A stretch of 64,000 nt of DNA from Maribacter antarcticus DSM 21422 (GTDB lineage: Bacteria; Bacteroidota; Bacteroidia; Flavobacteriales; Flavobacteriaceae), in contig NZ_JHZC01000006.1 of NCBI RefSeq assembly GCF_000621125.1, positions 186,001 to 250,000 of the forward strand, in the 5' to 3' direction. Position numbers and translations under genes: made by a program. Position 1 is the stretch's first letter. The number at the start of each line of letters is the position of its first letter. Under the pieces are notes generated by a model. That model was not told the DNA's origin and made no database searches. It saw only the letters and a list, made by a program, of their open reading frames with translations. Below, piece after piece: positions 9,626-19,139 of this stretch.

Positions 9626-10384
9626 TTAAACATTCAATAAAGTGATTATTTTTTTGGGAGAAAAATCGGTGGATTTTTTAAACTCTCTAGAAAAATGACT
9701 CTGGTCAGCATAGCCAGTAGCATAGGCGATTTGAGTGAGGTTATTATTTTGTGCAACCATTTCGGAAACTGCAAAATGTGTTCGTAGTTGTTGCTGATAA
9801 GCTTTAATATCAATTTTGTAATACGCTTTAAATGTTCTACCCAAATGTACAGGGTGCATATGTACTTCTTTTGCCAGTTGTGTGATTTGTATGGGCTCTG
9901 AAAAATGGGTGTCAATTAATGTTCGGATGTGTTTAATTTTATCGGGGACGGTTTTTTTGATATCTGTTTTATTTGTTATTAACGCTATATCGGTTTTAAG
10001 TTGGTTGAGGCTTTCTTTTTTATTTTTGCTTGTTACAATTTTTAAAAAATTCTTTAACAATATGTTTTGTTGAATGATTTCCCAATTTTTAAAGTCGAAT
10101 CTATAATAATCCCAATCATATATTTTTAAAGATAAAAGTGTGCAGTTTTCCGTAAAAATATCTCCATGAATTAGTCCAGAAGGTTTGATTAAAACACTTC
10201 CTGCTTTTATAATTTCGGTTCCAATAGAGGTGTGCTCTATAAGACTTCCAGTAAGTAATAAGCTAACTGTTAAATAGTCATGGTCATGTGGAAGCATATC
10301 GCTTTGCTTTTTTTTATAATTTTGACGATTGACTTTTATAGAGTTGTCTTCATAATAGGTCATGTCTGGATAGGCTAATTTCAT
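9626..10384 (-). CDS. AraC-family transcriptional regulator
   Basis: About 252 residues from the ATG at 10384 (MKLAYPDM); an earlier start at 10471 would add a leader without homology. The N-terminal half looks like a cupin-type sensor (LPHDHDYLTVSLLLTGSLIEH). The C-terminal 100 residues form the twin helix-turn-helix, with ITQLAKEVHMHPVHLGRTFK and QIAYATGYADQSHFSREFKK. It lies directly upstream of, and co-directional with, the serine hydrolase gene, so that gene is the likeliest target. The ligand is unknown. Confidence 0.88.
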   Translation of the reverse strand: MKLAYPDMTYYEDNSIKVNRQNYKKKQSDMLPHDHDYLTVSLLLTGSLIEHTSIGTEIIKAGSVLIKPSGLIHGDIFTENCTLLSLKIYDWDYYRFDFKNWEIIQQNILLKNFLKIVTSKNKKESLNQLKTDIALITNKTDIKKTVPDKIKHIRTLIDTHFSEPIQITQLAKEVHMHPVHLGRTFKAYYKIDIKAYQQQLRTHFAVSEMVAQNNNLTQIAYATGYADQSHFSREFKKSTDFSPKKIITLLNV

Positions 10385-10488
10385 AAAACATAATAATAAA
10401 ATATATTCTTTACTGCATTTGATGTTACAGTATAATAAATTGATTTGTTTTACGTGATTGAATACAGGCATTTTTCTTCACAATGAAA

Positions 10489-10621
10489 GGTAACCTGTTT
10501 GTGTATTTAAGTTGCGATTTTTGTGAACGAGGAATTTCCGCTGAAAATTCAGTAGTTTGTGAAAATCGCAACAAACTTTTAGTTTAGCTAAATACAGCAA
10601 TTTTTTATACACGCTGTTGCC
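10489..10621 (+). repeat. Intergenic palindromic element (single copy type)
   Basis: Starts GGTAACCTGTTTGTGTA and ends ATACACGCTGTTGCC. It contains an 11-bp perfect inverted repeat (GTTGCGATTTT at 10511 with AAAATCGCAAC at 10562). The terminal layout matches the other CAACG/CGTTG elements in the window. Confidence 0.65.
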
Positions 10622-11077
10622 ATTTTGTTATTTTTCAGAGTTCAAAATATTCCTGTTAATTCTGATTGAATTAGCAATTCTATACGTACTAAATTCCTCC
10701 TTCAGTTCAATTTTTATTTATAATTCAGATAATATTTATCGGAAATTTAATATTTTTCCATCTTAAAATTAAATACTTTATACCCTGCGTAAATTTTTAA
10801 AATCATTGAAACAAAAGTTTATTGAATTTTATCAATACAATAGATAGTTTACTTGGTCTATTGCACAGCTTGTGAGTAAAAGCATAGTAATAGACATAAT
10901 AAAAATGAATCTATTCATAATTTTGGTTTTTCTAATTGTTGCCTACGGCCAAAGCTCGTATGTTTGGTTCTTAGTTTGAAGATAGGATATTTATGAAAAC
11001 AATATAGAATATAAAGAAGAGAGATTTAGAGACTGGGCTATATACAGTGTCATTGATATCGTTGCATAAATTAACTA
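10622..11077. other. Gene-poor stretch between elements
   Basis: About 450 bp with no intact gene. It holds one short lipoprotein-leader-like reading frame (10832-10918, minus) and fragments ending in TATACAGTGTCATTG (11041-11055) that look like the right end of another intergenic element. Confidence 0.4.
10832..10918 (-). pseudogene. Lipoprotein signal-peptide remnant
   Basis: A 28-residue reading frame starting ATG at 10918 encodes a classical lipoprotein leader (hydrophobic core then LLLTSCAID) and stops soon after the lipobox Cys. Nothing recognisable continues downstream, so it is probably the start of a decayed lipoprotein gene rather than a functional peptide. Confidence 0.35.
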
Positions 11078-11270
11078 TTCTTCTATGCGTAGTGAGGGCC
11101 GGAAACCTGTTTGTTTTTCAGCTACGCGCTAAGCAAAATCTTTTATTTTTCTTTTTTCTTTTTTCTTTTTTTTCGAAAGCAAAATCAATAAGATTTTGCG
11201 GACATCATAAGTATACATAGACCCTGGCGCAAAATCCAAAGACATATTTATCATAGGCTTTGTTAGCAAA
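11078..11270 (+). repeat. Intergenic palindromic element, family C copy 1
   Basis: Shares CTATGC-TAGT and CGCTAAGC-AAATCTTTT with the copy at 63869 in the same orientation. It contains a 10-bp perfect inverted repeat GCAAAATCTT (11133) / AAGATTTTGC (11190) around a pyrimidine-rich loop. It ends GGCTTTGTTAGC, 12 bp from the stop codon of the next minus-strand gene. Confidence 0.65.
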
Positions 11271-11282
11271 TGTTTTTTCCGG

Positions 11283-11687
11283 TCAGTTAGTTTCAATTCC
11301 GATATCCGAGAACATTTTTTTTAATTCTGTTATATCCGATTGCGTATTAAATTTTGTCAAATCACGTAATTTTCCATTCTGTAATTCCAAACTGAATCTT
11401 TTTCTTCCCAGAATTTGTTTTTCTTTTAATCGCTTTATTTGGTTCAATGGAATTTTTTCGAGTGTTGTCTTTTGTAGTAATACGAAAATGAGAACCGCAA
11501 TTGATAGAACACCTACAAAAATCCAGGTATACCCAGTCATGTCCAATTGACCATCATTGATATTATATAAATTAAGCCCCGCATTGAATATATTTAAGAG
11601 CATTAAAATCCCCAAAATTAAATATGAAGTTTTTAGTCCGTCATTTATTTCTATTGACTTTTCCTGTTCGTTGTATTTAACTTTCAT
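11283..11687 (-). CDS. Small membrane protein of unknown function
   Basis: A 134-residue protein from the ATG at 11687 (MKVKYNEQEKSIEI). A longer reading frame to 11813 exists only because it reads through a palindromic intergenic element, so that start is rejected. There is a short charged N-terminus, two adjacent membrane helices (about residues 20-40 and 55-75), then a basic C-terminal region with IPLNQIKRLKEKQILGRKR. This resembles small PH-domain-like membrane proteins in layout, but no family is recognised. It is a single gene bounded on both sides by intergenic elements. Confidence 0.6.
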   Translation of the reverse strand: MKVKYNEQEKSIEINDGLKTSYLILGILMLLNIFNAGLNLYNINDGQLDMTGYTWIFVGVLSIAVLIFVLLQKTTLEKIPLNQIKRLKEKQILGRKRFSLELQNGKLRDLTKFNTQSDITELKKMFSDIGIETN

Positions 11688-11705
11688 ATGTCTTTTTAAA
11701 TATTT

Positions 11706-11833
11706 ACCAACGGTTTGTGCATGAGGTAGTGGTGATAAAGTAGCACCCACTTTTTGGCTGAATTTAAAAATACAAAAAAGTACAAACTTTCGAGTTTGTA
11801 CTTTCTTAGCCATTGCTTATGCATTTTGTCAGC
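11706..11833 (+). repeat. Intergenic palindromic element with 12-bp TTCG-capped hairpin
   Basis: Begins TACCAACGGTTTGTGCATG and ends ATGCATTTTGTCAGC. In its right half is a perfect 12-bp stem AAAGTACAAACT (11777-11788) / AGTTTGTACTTT (11793-11804) closed by a TTCG loop. The left end is 18 bp from the start codon of the gene at 11687. Confidence 0.7.
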
Positions 11834-11943
11834 AACTGTTATGTTTCTTTCTGCTCTACAATTACGAAAAGGAACGCTATGTTATTTCTTTCCTTCAAGT
11901 AAGTAAACCCTTCTAGATTTTTATGAGGCCAATTTAAATAATC

Positions 11944-14900
11944 TTAATTCGTTTTTAATTCACCAACAGATTCAAAAAGGTCGGTGCTTATATGTTTTTG
12001 ATGGCTTGGAGCAACAGCTCTAAAATAGCCCAGCAAATCCTCGGTAGTTGGATATCGCTTTGTTTTCATTTTTAGTTTACCATCTATGGTATTCCAATCA
12101 CTTATAAATCGTTTTAAAGCGAGATTTACATTTGCTTCACCAATCTGTTTCTGAAACTCATACATATTTATCGCGCCTTTTGCATAATAGATATAGTCTT
12201 GGTTTTCAACTAATGCCAATGATGGTTCTTGATCCCCTTCGTTGCGTTGCCCTTCTATATATTTATCTTTCTGAAGCTCCAAAAATTGCTGCACTTTTTC
12301 TTCAGAATAGTGTTGCTTCAATACCATGGTTGCAGCATATTGCGATAAAGTTTCCAACAGCATAAGTTGTCCTTGAACATTAGCAGCTTCTATTTGCATT
12401 CCAAACCATTGATGTGCCAATTCGTGTGCAGTGACATAAAATGCCATATCCACATCTTTATCATCATTAATATTTAAAATGAAACCGATAGCCTCAGAAA
12501 AGGGAACGGTTCCAGGGAATGATTGTGCAAATTCTGCATAACGCGGGAACTCAAGAATGCGCATTTGTTCATATTGATAGGGACTAAAATTAGTACTGAA
12601 GTAGTCAAACGAAGCCTTCATCGATTCCATCATTCTGTCTAGATTATAATCGTGTTCTTTATGATAATAAATCTCTAAATCTACAGGTTTATTAATCGTA
12701 CCTGATGTTGGAAGCCAAGTATCCTTTTTAACTTCATACTCCGCTGAAACTATGGAATAAAAGTTAATCATTTGAGTATCCATTTTATAATGGAAATAAT
12801 TACGATTATTTTCTTTCCAACTCTTCAATAGATTTCCAGGAGCGATAGCGGTCTGGTTTTTATCTGTTCCTATCACAATTTCAAAACGGATGCCATCTGA
12901 ATCACCTCCAGACCTAGCGTTAACTAACTCTTTGGAATCTTCTCTTTTAGCTTTATTTGATCTAGTTGATAAATTGTTTTCCACGCGATCATTTTTATCT
13001 TGAAGTTCATATTTTTTAGTATACCCTAATGTAGGAAAGTCATTATTGTTAAAAAATATACCATTATTTACAATTTTGCTAGAACGACCTTGCTCAAAGC
13101 CCTGGGTTGTAAAGAGCTGTTTAAAGCTCATTTTTATGGAATCTCCAGATTGTAAAGGTTGTTTTAATTTATAATTATAATAAAAGAATTCTGAATATCT
13201 ATTATCAGTAGTTGCTCCACCTTCAAAAGTAACCCCCTCAAGTGCTACCTTTGATTCTAAAAGTTTTTGAATATGAATTTCCTCAATAGCGGTATCGGTT
13301 GTGTTTTTTAGTACGTAAACCCCTTCGGCAATATAGTCTCTAGATTTTGGATATAACGCTAGCTTTAAGTTAACAGCTACTATTTTAGGTTGTGGTAGAT
13401 ATTCAAACTGCTTTAATGTTTTCTCATAGCCAACTCTAAATGCTGTCTTTTCAGCATTTGTCCAATGTTCATTTAAGATATTTGTGTTGTAAAATATATA
13501 GCTACCAAGCAGTATAAAAGCTACCACTGCAACTAGTCCTAGTTTCAGGACTGATTTACTAATTCGATGTTTGCTTGCTCTTATTCGTTTTATTAAATTA
13601 GATTCTGTTCCTCTAACGGAAACAACCGATGCTATAATTAGTAGTAGTATCCCAAATAAAAACCAATAAATCTTGATAATTAGGTATGGCTTCATAAAAT
13701 GACCATAGCCATTCATATCTGAATACGTACCTATAGAACTACCTCCAAAGAAGTATAAATCATGGTCAAACCCGAAGAGAGCCAAAGTCATATTTAAGAT
13801 AAAAAACAGTATGGTAACCATGATACCAGCAAATTTATTATTGACTACGACTTGAGCAATGAAGGCAACAAGGGTAAATAAGGCTAGAAACGGTAAGATT
13901 TCTAAAAAAAAGCCATAAAAGTACACTTGAAAATTATAGTTGTAATATCCGTTAATGGTTTGAAAAAGGATTCCTGAAATAATCAAAGAGACAATAAGTA
14001 CAACATAGATGAGTATAAGCCCAAGATATTTACCTGCTATATTTATAAAGTCCGACATTGGACTTGAATCATAAATCAAGTTTAGTTTTACAGATCTTTC
14101 CTTCCAAATGAGTTCTCCTGAGTAAAAAATAAGGATAACAAAAAAGAAGTATAAAGACATTTCTCGTAGTTCTTCTACAATAAAATAGGTTGCAGGATAG
14201 CTATCAACGCCATACACAGTGCCGAGACTCACTGAATTGATTAAAATGATAATCATCCCACAAATCACAATGGCCCAAAAAGAGGTTTGCTTACAAATAC
14301 TCACAAAGTAAAACCAAGAGAAATGCATAAGCTGAGACCACTTAGATTTAATGCCATGTTCAAGGCTGAATTCTGGAATTTTGATATCATATTGATGATT
14401 AATTTCAGACTCAAGTACTTGTGACTTTTTCTTTTTAGTACGTTTACTTCGAACTACATTGAATTCGAATTTCTTATAACCAAAGCCTAAAATAAGTGCA
14501 CCCAATGCAACCCAAAATAGCTTATTGTAAAGTAGCACTCCGCTAAAAGGAATTGCCTGTACACTTATTTCTGCTCCTGTCCAAGATTTTGTAAGAGAGG
14601 TGAGTGTTGTTAGTGAAAATGGATCTAAAATTGCTTTTAAAGAGTCATTGGTTATTGCCTTAGTCAACATAAAAATAACAAATATGAAAACACCTTGTGT
14701 ATACACAACCATCAATTTTCTAGTTAATGCGCCAGTTATAAAAAACAGGCAAGCCCCAAAAAACAAAATTGGTAATAGTATCATTACAAATGGCTTCAGG
14801 TATGTAAATAAATTGAATGGCAACAAATGATTTGGTTGATGCCAAGGCATGTATTCTCCTAAAATCATTCCGAAGAAAACGCCACTAAACACAAAAAATA

Positions 14901-15234
14901 GTACTGTAAAAGACCCTAGAAATCGACCTAATAAATAATCTCGCTTTTTTATAGGATTTGAAAATAGGAGGGACTCTATATTATATTCAAAGTCGCGTAA
15001 AACGGAGACTCCCATAATCATAGAGGCAATTATCATACAAAACCCGGTAACGGCTCCCATGGTTTTTGCAACAATTAAAGGCGAGTTTTTTTTAACCAAG
15101 CTAAAATCCATTCCTTGATACACAAAATCGACGCTAACAATAGAAAATAGTAAAAGGAAAACAAAGAAGATGTAAGTATCTGCTCGCTTTACCCTGTATT
15201 TTAATTCGAACTTAAATATGTCGTACCACATCAT
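11944..15234 (-). CDS. ABC transporter permease fused to M1-family aminopeptidase domain
   Basis: A 1096-residue protein. The first half has two blocks of about six membrane helices each (ABC-2-type permease halves, roughly residues 15-260 and 310-560). The C-terminal part is a periplasm-facing M1 peptidase module with HELAHQWFG near residue 940 and the downstream ligand Glu in LLETLSQYAA. This architecture is known in Bacteroidota as an ABC permease/M1 aminopeptidase. The ATPase gene ends one base into this start codon (TAATG), so the two are translationally coupled. Probable role: membrane export or remodelling with extracytoplasmic peptide trimming; substrate unknown. Confidence 0.9.
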   Translation of the reverse strand: MMWYDIFKFELKYRVKRADTYIFFVFLLLFSIVSVDFVYQGMDFSLVKKNSPLIVAKTMGAVTGFCMIIASMIMGVSVLRDFEYNIESLLFSNPIKKRDYLLGRFLGSFTVLFFVFSGVFFGMILGEYMPWHQPNHLLPFNLFTYLKPFVMILLPILFFGACLFFITGALTRKLMVVYTQGVFIFVIFMLTKAITNDSLKAILDPFSLTTLTSLTKSWTGAEISVQAIPFSGVLLYNKLFWVALGALILGFGYKKFEFNVVRSKRTKKKKSQVLESEINHQYDIKIPEFSLEHGIKSKWSQLMHFSWFYFVSICKQTSFWAIVICGMIIILINSVSLGTVYGVDSYPATYFIVEELREMSLYFFFVILIFYSGELIWKERSVKLNLIYDSSPMSDFINIAGKYLGLILIYVVLIVSLIISGILFQTINGYYNYNFQVYFYGFFLEILPFLALFTLVAFIAQVVVNNKFAGIMVTILFFILNMTLALFGFDHDLYFFGGSSIGTYSDMNGYGHFMKPYLIIKIYWFLFGILLLIIASVVSVRGTESNLIKRIRASKHRISKSVLKLGLVAVVAFILLGSYIFYNTNILNEHWTNAEKTAFRVGYEKTLKQFEYLPQPKIVAVNLKLALYPKSRDYIAEGVYVLKNTTDTAIEEIHIQKLLESKVALEGVTFEGGATTDNRYSEFFYYNYKLKQPLQSGDSIKMSFKQLFTTQGFEQGRSSKIVNNGIFFNNNDFPTLGYTKKYELQDKNDRVENNLSTRSNKAKREDSKELVNARSGGDSDGIRFEIVIGTDKNQTAIAPGNLLKSWKENNRNYFHYKMDTQMINFYSIVSAEYEVKKDTWLPTSGTINKPVDLEIYYHKEHDYNLDRMMESMKASFDYFSTNFSPYQYEQMRILEFPRYAEFAQSFPGTVPFSEAIGFILNINDDKDVDMAFYVTAHELAHQWFGMQIEAANVQGQLMLLETLSQYAATMVLKQHYSEEKVQQFLELQKDKYIEGQRNEGDQEPSLALVENQDYIYYAKGAINMYEFQKQIGEANVNLALKRFISDWNTIDGKLKMKTKRYPTTEDLLGYFRAVAPSHQKHISTDLFESVGELKTN

Positions 15235-16127
15235 TATAAAATTGATTTCAGGTTCGTGTTGCTTCCAAATATTTGTGAAAAATAGACATCCTCTAAATCG
15301 GCTTTAATGGGAGTAAAGTCAGCACCAGGATTAGTATCGCTAAGTATATGAATGATTGGCTTTCCTAAAAATAGGGTTGAACTTATCACTTGGTAGTTTT
15401 GCTTATAGGTTTCTAGTTCAGACTTAACGATTGTTCGCTGATACACTTTGCCTTCTAGCTCTTCAATTATTTTTAGAGGATTCCCTTTCAGCAGCACCTG
15501 ACCTTGGTTAATTACTGCCATATTGGTGCATAATTCTTTTACATCTTCCACAATATGTGTCGACAGAATTACAACAGTATGCTCTCCGAGTTCACTTAAT
15601 ATATTATAGAAGCGATTTCTTTCTACAGGATCCAATCCTGCTGTAGGTTCATCTACAATAAGGAGTTTCGGGTTGCTAAGTAGGGCTTGTGCAATCCCAA
15701 AACGCTGTTTCATTCCGCCGGAAAAACCTCCAAGATTTTGTTTTTTTACCTTATATAGATTCGTCTTGTGTAGCAACGCGTTTACAACATCTTTACGCTC
15801 CCCTTTATTAGTAATGCCCTTGAGAACTGCAAAATGATTTAATAATACTTCTGCAGATATTGTAGGATACAAACCGAATTGCTGGGGTAAATATCCTAGA
15901 ACCTGCCGCACCTCATTTTTCTGTGTAAAAACATCTAAATCACCTAGTGAAATCGTCCCTTCATCCGCTTCCTGCAACGTCGCAATAGTGCGCATTAAGG
16001 TGGATTTACCTGCGCCATTTGGACCTAATAGTCCGAACATTCCTTTAGGGATTTCTAGAGAAATATTCTGAAGGGCTTGTACGCCATTTGAATAGGTTTT
16101 TGATACATTGTCAATTATGAGTTTCAT
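15234..16127 (-). CDS. ABC transporter ATP-binding protein
   Basis: A 297-residue ATPase with Walker A GPNGAGKST (residues 35-43), signature FSGGMKQRFG, Walker B LLIVDEPTAGLDP and switch His in STHIVED. It pairs with the permease-peptidase fusion encoded immediately downstream, overlapping by one base. The C-terminal extension of about 80 residues is typical of exporter ATPases of the bacitracin/ABC-2 type. A two-component system lies divergently beyond the next gene, an arrangement often seen for regulated exporters. Confidence 0.93.
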   Translation of the reverse strand: MKLIIDNVSKTYSNGVQALQNISLEIPKGMFGLLGPNGAGKSTLMRTIATLQEADEGTISLGDLDVFTQKNEVRQVLGYLPQQFGLYPTISAEVLLNHFAVLKGITNKGERKDVVNALLHKTNLYKVKKQNLGGFSGGMKQRFGIAQALLSNPKLLIVDEPTAGLDPVERNRFYNILSELGEHTVVILSTHIVEDVKELCTNMAVINQGQVLLKGNPLKIIEELEGKVYQRTIVKSELETYKQNYQVISSTLFLGKPIIHILSDTNPGADFTPIKADLEDVYFSQIFGSNTNLKSIL

Positions 16128-16186
16128 GCTGTACGTTTTTTGATTTTAGTTCTTGTAATTAATTCTAAGTTCAATTCTGAAGTCGA

Positions 16187-18112
16187 TTATTTTTCAGTCT
16201 CACTGGTTTTTAATGCTAATTCCTCCCCTAAAAGATTCCCGCGAGAAAAGACCCCATTTTGCCATAAAAGTATTTCGCCCATGGTGCCACTTTTCATATT
16301 GGCATCTATTACTATAACCTTCCCGTCATAGTGCATTTCAATTTCCTTATGTGTGGTATGACCAACGACAATAGTTGAAATCTTGAAATGCTTTAACAAT
16401 GCATCGATTTGACCGTTGGTGGCTAGTTCCCCTTGAAAATAACCTCTGTAGTATATGGGGCCGTTGGCTCTATGAAGAAAGCCTCCAAGTTCATTGCGGT
16501 TTTCATCTAATTCACTTGCTACTAATTGTTGTTTGAATTCACTGTTAATTTCTTCTATAGACAAGCCTTTCTCTACTAAATCGGGATGCAATCCACCATG
16601 AGTAAATAGGATGTTATTTATTTTCACTAAGACTGGACGTGTGCGCAACCAATCTCCTAAAACAGTCCTTTTATTAAAAAGCGTGTTAAAAGGTGTTTTC
16701 AATATCTTTGCGACTTCCGTGTATTTTGGATGTACGGAACGCAGATTTCCATTAAGTACCATAACATCGTGGTTTCCTAGTAGCACATGTAACTTTCCGC
16801 CTTTTTCTTCTGCTTGCTTTTCTAAATCATATAAAAACCATAAGACTTCAGTAACCTGTGGGCCTCTATCAAACATATCTCCTGCAACCACAAAGTGTCC
16901 ATTTCCAAAGCTCCATTTTCCCTGGTTATCAATAACACTATTATTTTTAAGCAGTTTTATAAATGTATCATACTGACCGTGAATATCACTTACAGCTGCA
17001 ATTTTGACATTTCCATTATACGCTAGTTGTTTAACTTCTTCGGGAGTATTTCCCCATAGTTTGGCTTTTACACCCTTATATTCAATTATTTTAGAATCTT
17101 GAGTACTGATCTTTTGCCTATGCGTTTCACTTTTATTTACCCAATATGCAATGCGTCCTGTTTCAGATTGTATTACATAGGGGCCATCACTAACGCCTTC
17201 GTAGGGCATGTTAAGAACCTCCAGAATCTCCTTTATGTTCTCTTTTTTTGCCAAGTCTATGGCAGAATAATCCCCTTTAAGTTTTAGGCTAGGATTTGCA
17301 CCATTATCCACTAATAACTGTAACGCTTCTGGGTCCCTTCCTTTAATAGCAAATACAATTGCTGATTGCTTCTCCGCACTGATAAAATTCACATCAGCCT
17401 TATACGCAATAAGTTCTTTAACCATTGTATGATTTTGATACGCAACGGCATACATTAATGGCGTTAAAGCATCCGTTACTACATTAGGATTAGCACCATT
17501 TTCAAGTAAATAGGTAGCTACTTTATGTGTTCTATCCTTTTTTATGGCCGTAAAAAGCAAGGTTGTTCCTTTTCCATAAAGGGAGTCTATAGCATTTCCT
17601 TTTGATAAAAAGGTTTTAACCGCTTCCACATTTCCAAGGGCAATCTCTTGTTGAATATCTAGTGTATCGCCATTCGATACTTTGGTGTAACGCTTGCTTA
17701 ACTGTTCTTCCGTTAATTCTCTGGCCATATAAAGTACCAATTGCTTGCCGCTTTGTGAACTCCAAGTTCCCTTTATTCCCGTTTCTGAGATTACACCTGA
17801 AAAGCTACCCTCTGAGTGAACAGAAAAACGGAGAGTCGTTTTATTAACTATAAGTTCTTGCATAGGAATTGTTGCAACTCCTTTTGAAGCTGGCCCCATA
17901 AAGCCAATACGTTGACCTTCATTAGAGGTCTTGAAGTTCCATAGGATTCCTACGGAGGTATTCTCATTAACAACTAAATTTCCTTCCCATTTCCCTTTAA
18001 TAGATGTACTGATTTTTTCGTTTAGAGGTAGCTCTTGTGCTGAGGTAGGGGAGTTAAAAACAAATAGTAGTATAAGGGAACACATAAAATTAATTAGCTG
18101 TGGCATCTTCAT
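16187..18112 (-). CDS. Exported ankyrin-repeat metallophosphoesterase
   Basis: A 641-residue protein from ATG 18112, chosen because it starts a clean signal peptide ending near PTSAQ. In order: a beta-rich domain of about 100 residues, four or so ankyrin repeats (about residues 145-275; repeated GANPN/ADVN turns), and a calcineurin-like phosphatase domain with DIHGQYD, GDMFDRG, GNHDVM, THGG and GHTTHKE supplying the binuclear metal ligands. The PPP-type motif set suggests protein or nucleotide phosphatase activity, outside the cytoplasm. It follows the HK/RR pair divergently and precedes the ABC ATPase by 59 bp, so it may head that operon. Confidence 0.85.
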   Translation of the reverse strand: MKMPQLINFMCSLILLFVFNSPTSAQELPLNEKISTSIKGKWEGNLVVNENTSVGILWNFKTSNEGQRIGFMGPASKGVATIPMQELIVNKTTLRFSVHSEGSFSGVISETGIKGTWSSQSGKQLVLYMARELTEEQLSKRYTKVSNGDTLDIQQEIALGNVEAVKTFLSKGNAIDSLYGKGTTLLFTAIKKDRTHKVATYLLENGANPNVVTDALTPLMYAVAYQNHTMVKELIAYKADVNFISAEKQSAIVFAIKGRDPEALQLLVDNGANPSLKLKGDYSAIDLAKKENIKEILEVLNMPYEGVSDGPYVIQSETGRIAYWVNKSETHRQKISTQDSKIIEYKGVKAKLWGNTPEEVKQLAYNGNVKIAAVSDIHGQYDTFIKLLKNNSVIDNQGKWSFGNGHFVVAGDMFDRGPQVTEVLWFLYDLEKQAEEKGGKLHVLLGNHDVMVLNGNLRSVHPKYTEVAKILKTPFNTLFNKRTVLGDWLRTRPVLVKINNILFTHGGLHPDLVEKGLSIEEINSEFKQQLVASELDENRNELGGFLHRANGPIYYRGYFQGELATNGQIDALLKHFKISTIVVGHTTHKEIEMHYDGKVIVIDANMKSGTMGEILLWQNGVFSRGNLLGEELALKTSETEK

Positions 18113-18350
18113 AGGTTTTAATTGGTTATTGAATTTTAAACTGTACATTTTTTGATTGATGATTGTTGGCAAACATATGTAGGATGTACTTTGTAAGAAA
18201 ATAAAAGTGATGTACCTCCTTTAAGGAGTGACACATATACTGCTGCAAGTAATGAAGGAACTTTATCCCTATTTAGAAGTGTTTTAACCTGCTGATGCTA
18301 TTGTTTATCAACTAATTTGTAAGAGGCGTTTGGTTTAAGTATCATTGAGC
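18113..18350. promoter_or_regulatory. Divergent promoter region
   Basis: About 240 bp separate the minus-strand phosphoesterase/ABC operon from the plus-strand two-component genes. A TATGTTTG box (18177 to 18170, minus strand), matching the Bacteroidota TAnnTTTG -7 consensus, lies 58 bp before the phosphoesterase start; no clear -33 TTG is seen. The responding regulator may bind here, but no operator could be identified. Confidence 0.35.
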
Positions 18351-19139
18351 ATGAAATGGAGTGTAAATAATTTTTTTAGACGTATTCCTAAATGGCTATT
18401 TTGGTCATTTTTGATAGTAAATGCTTTTATTATTCTGATCTTTAATGATTTTTTTGGGGATAGTGAAATCTTCGGGATACTTGCTTTTTTTTATTTTCTT
18501 CTACTGATTTTTTTATTGAGCAGATGGATCTTTAAACAGATAAGATCTTTAATAAATCTTAAAAATGAAAAAGCTAAAACGGAGTTACTTCATTTGAAAA
18601 GTCAAGTAAATCCACATTTTTTCTTTAATACACTCAATAATTTATATGGTCTTGTTGGTACAGACACTAAAAAAGCGCAAGAGTTAATCCTTAAGCTTTC
18701 AGATATGATGCGGTACAGTATTTATGAAGGTGAAAAAGAGGTGGTAACACTTAAAGCAGAAGTTGATTATTTATACAATTATATTGCCCTTCATAAAATG
18801 CGTTATCACAAACAAATTGATGTTACGTTTAAAGCTGAAATTGAAGATAATTACAAAGTGATGCCTTTACTTTTTATTATTCTATTAGAAAATGCTTTTA
18901 AACATGGGGTAGAGAACTTAAGTAAAGATGCTTATGTTTATATTGATATAAATACAAAGGACAAAAAGGTGTTTTTTGAAATTGAAAATAATTTTGACCA
19001 AACACTCCCAAAAGAAGATAAGGGAATTGGATTGAAAAATTTAAAACGACGATTAGAATTGGTGTATCCTAAAAAACATGCTTTATCTTTTTCTACAACA
19101 GAAAATGTGTACAAAGCAAAATTAACACTGCAGTTATGA
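18351..19139 (+). CDS. LytS-type sensor histidine kinase
   Basis: 262 residues from ATG 18351 (an alternative TTG lies 6 bp upstream). Two N-terminal membrane helices (about residues 15-33 and 40-60) and a short linker precede the His_kinase domain with phospho-acceptor H89 in NPHFFFNTLNNLYG. The HATPase module has LLENAFKHGV (N-box) and GIGLKNLKRRL (G-box). It lacks a large sensory domain. Its stop overlaps the ATG of the response regulator by 4 bp (ATGA). Likely signal: membrane state or the substrate of the neighbouring exporter. Confidence 0.92.
   Translation: MKWSVNNFFRRIPKWLFWSFLIVNAFIILIFNDFFGDSEIFGILAFFYFLLLIFLLSRWIFKQIRSLINLKNEKAKTELLHLKSQVNPHFFFNTLNNLYGLVGTDTKKAQELILKLSDMMRYSIYEGEKEVVTLKAEVDYLYNYIALHKMRYHKQIDVTFKAEIEDNYKVMPLLFIILLENAFKHGVENLSKDAYVYIDINTKDKKVFFEIENNFDQTLPKEDKGIGLKNLKRRLELVYPKKHALSFSTTENVYKAKLTLQL

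Noticed and set aside
11688..11813. N-terminal extension of the small membrane protein at 11283
   Set aside because: The extra 42 residues are encoded by a palindromic intergenic element with a 12-bp hairpin; the internal ATG at 11687 is the natural start.
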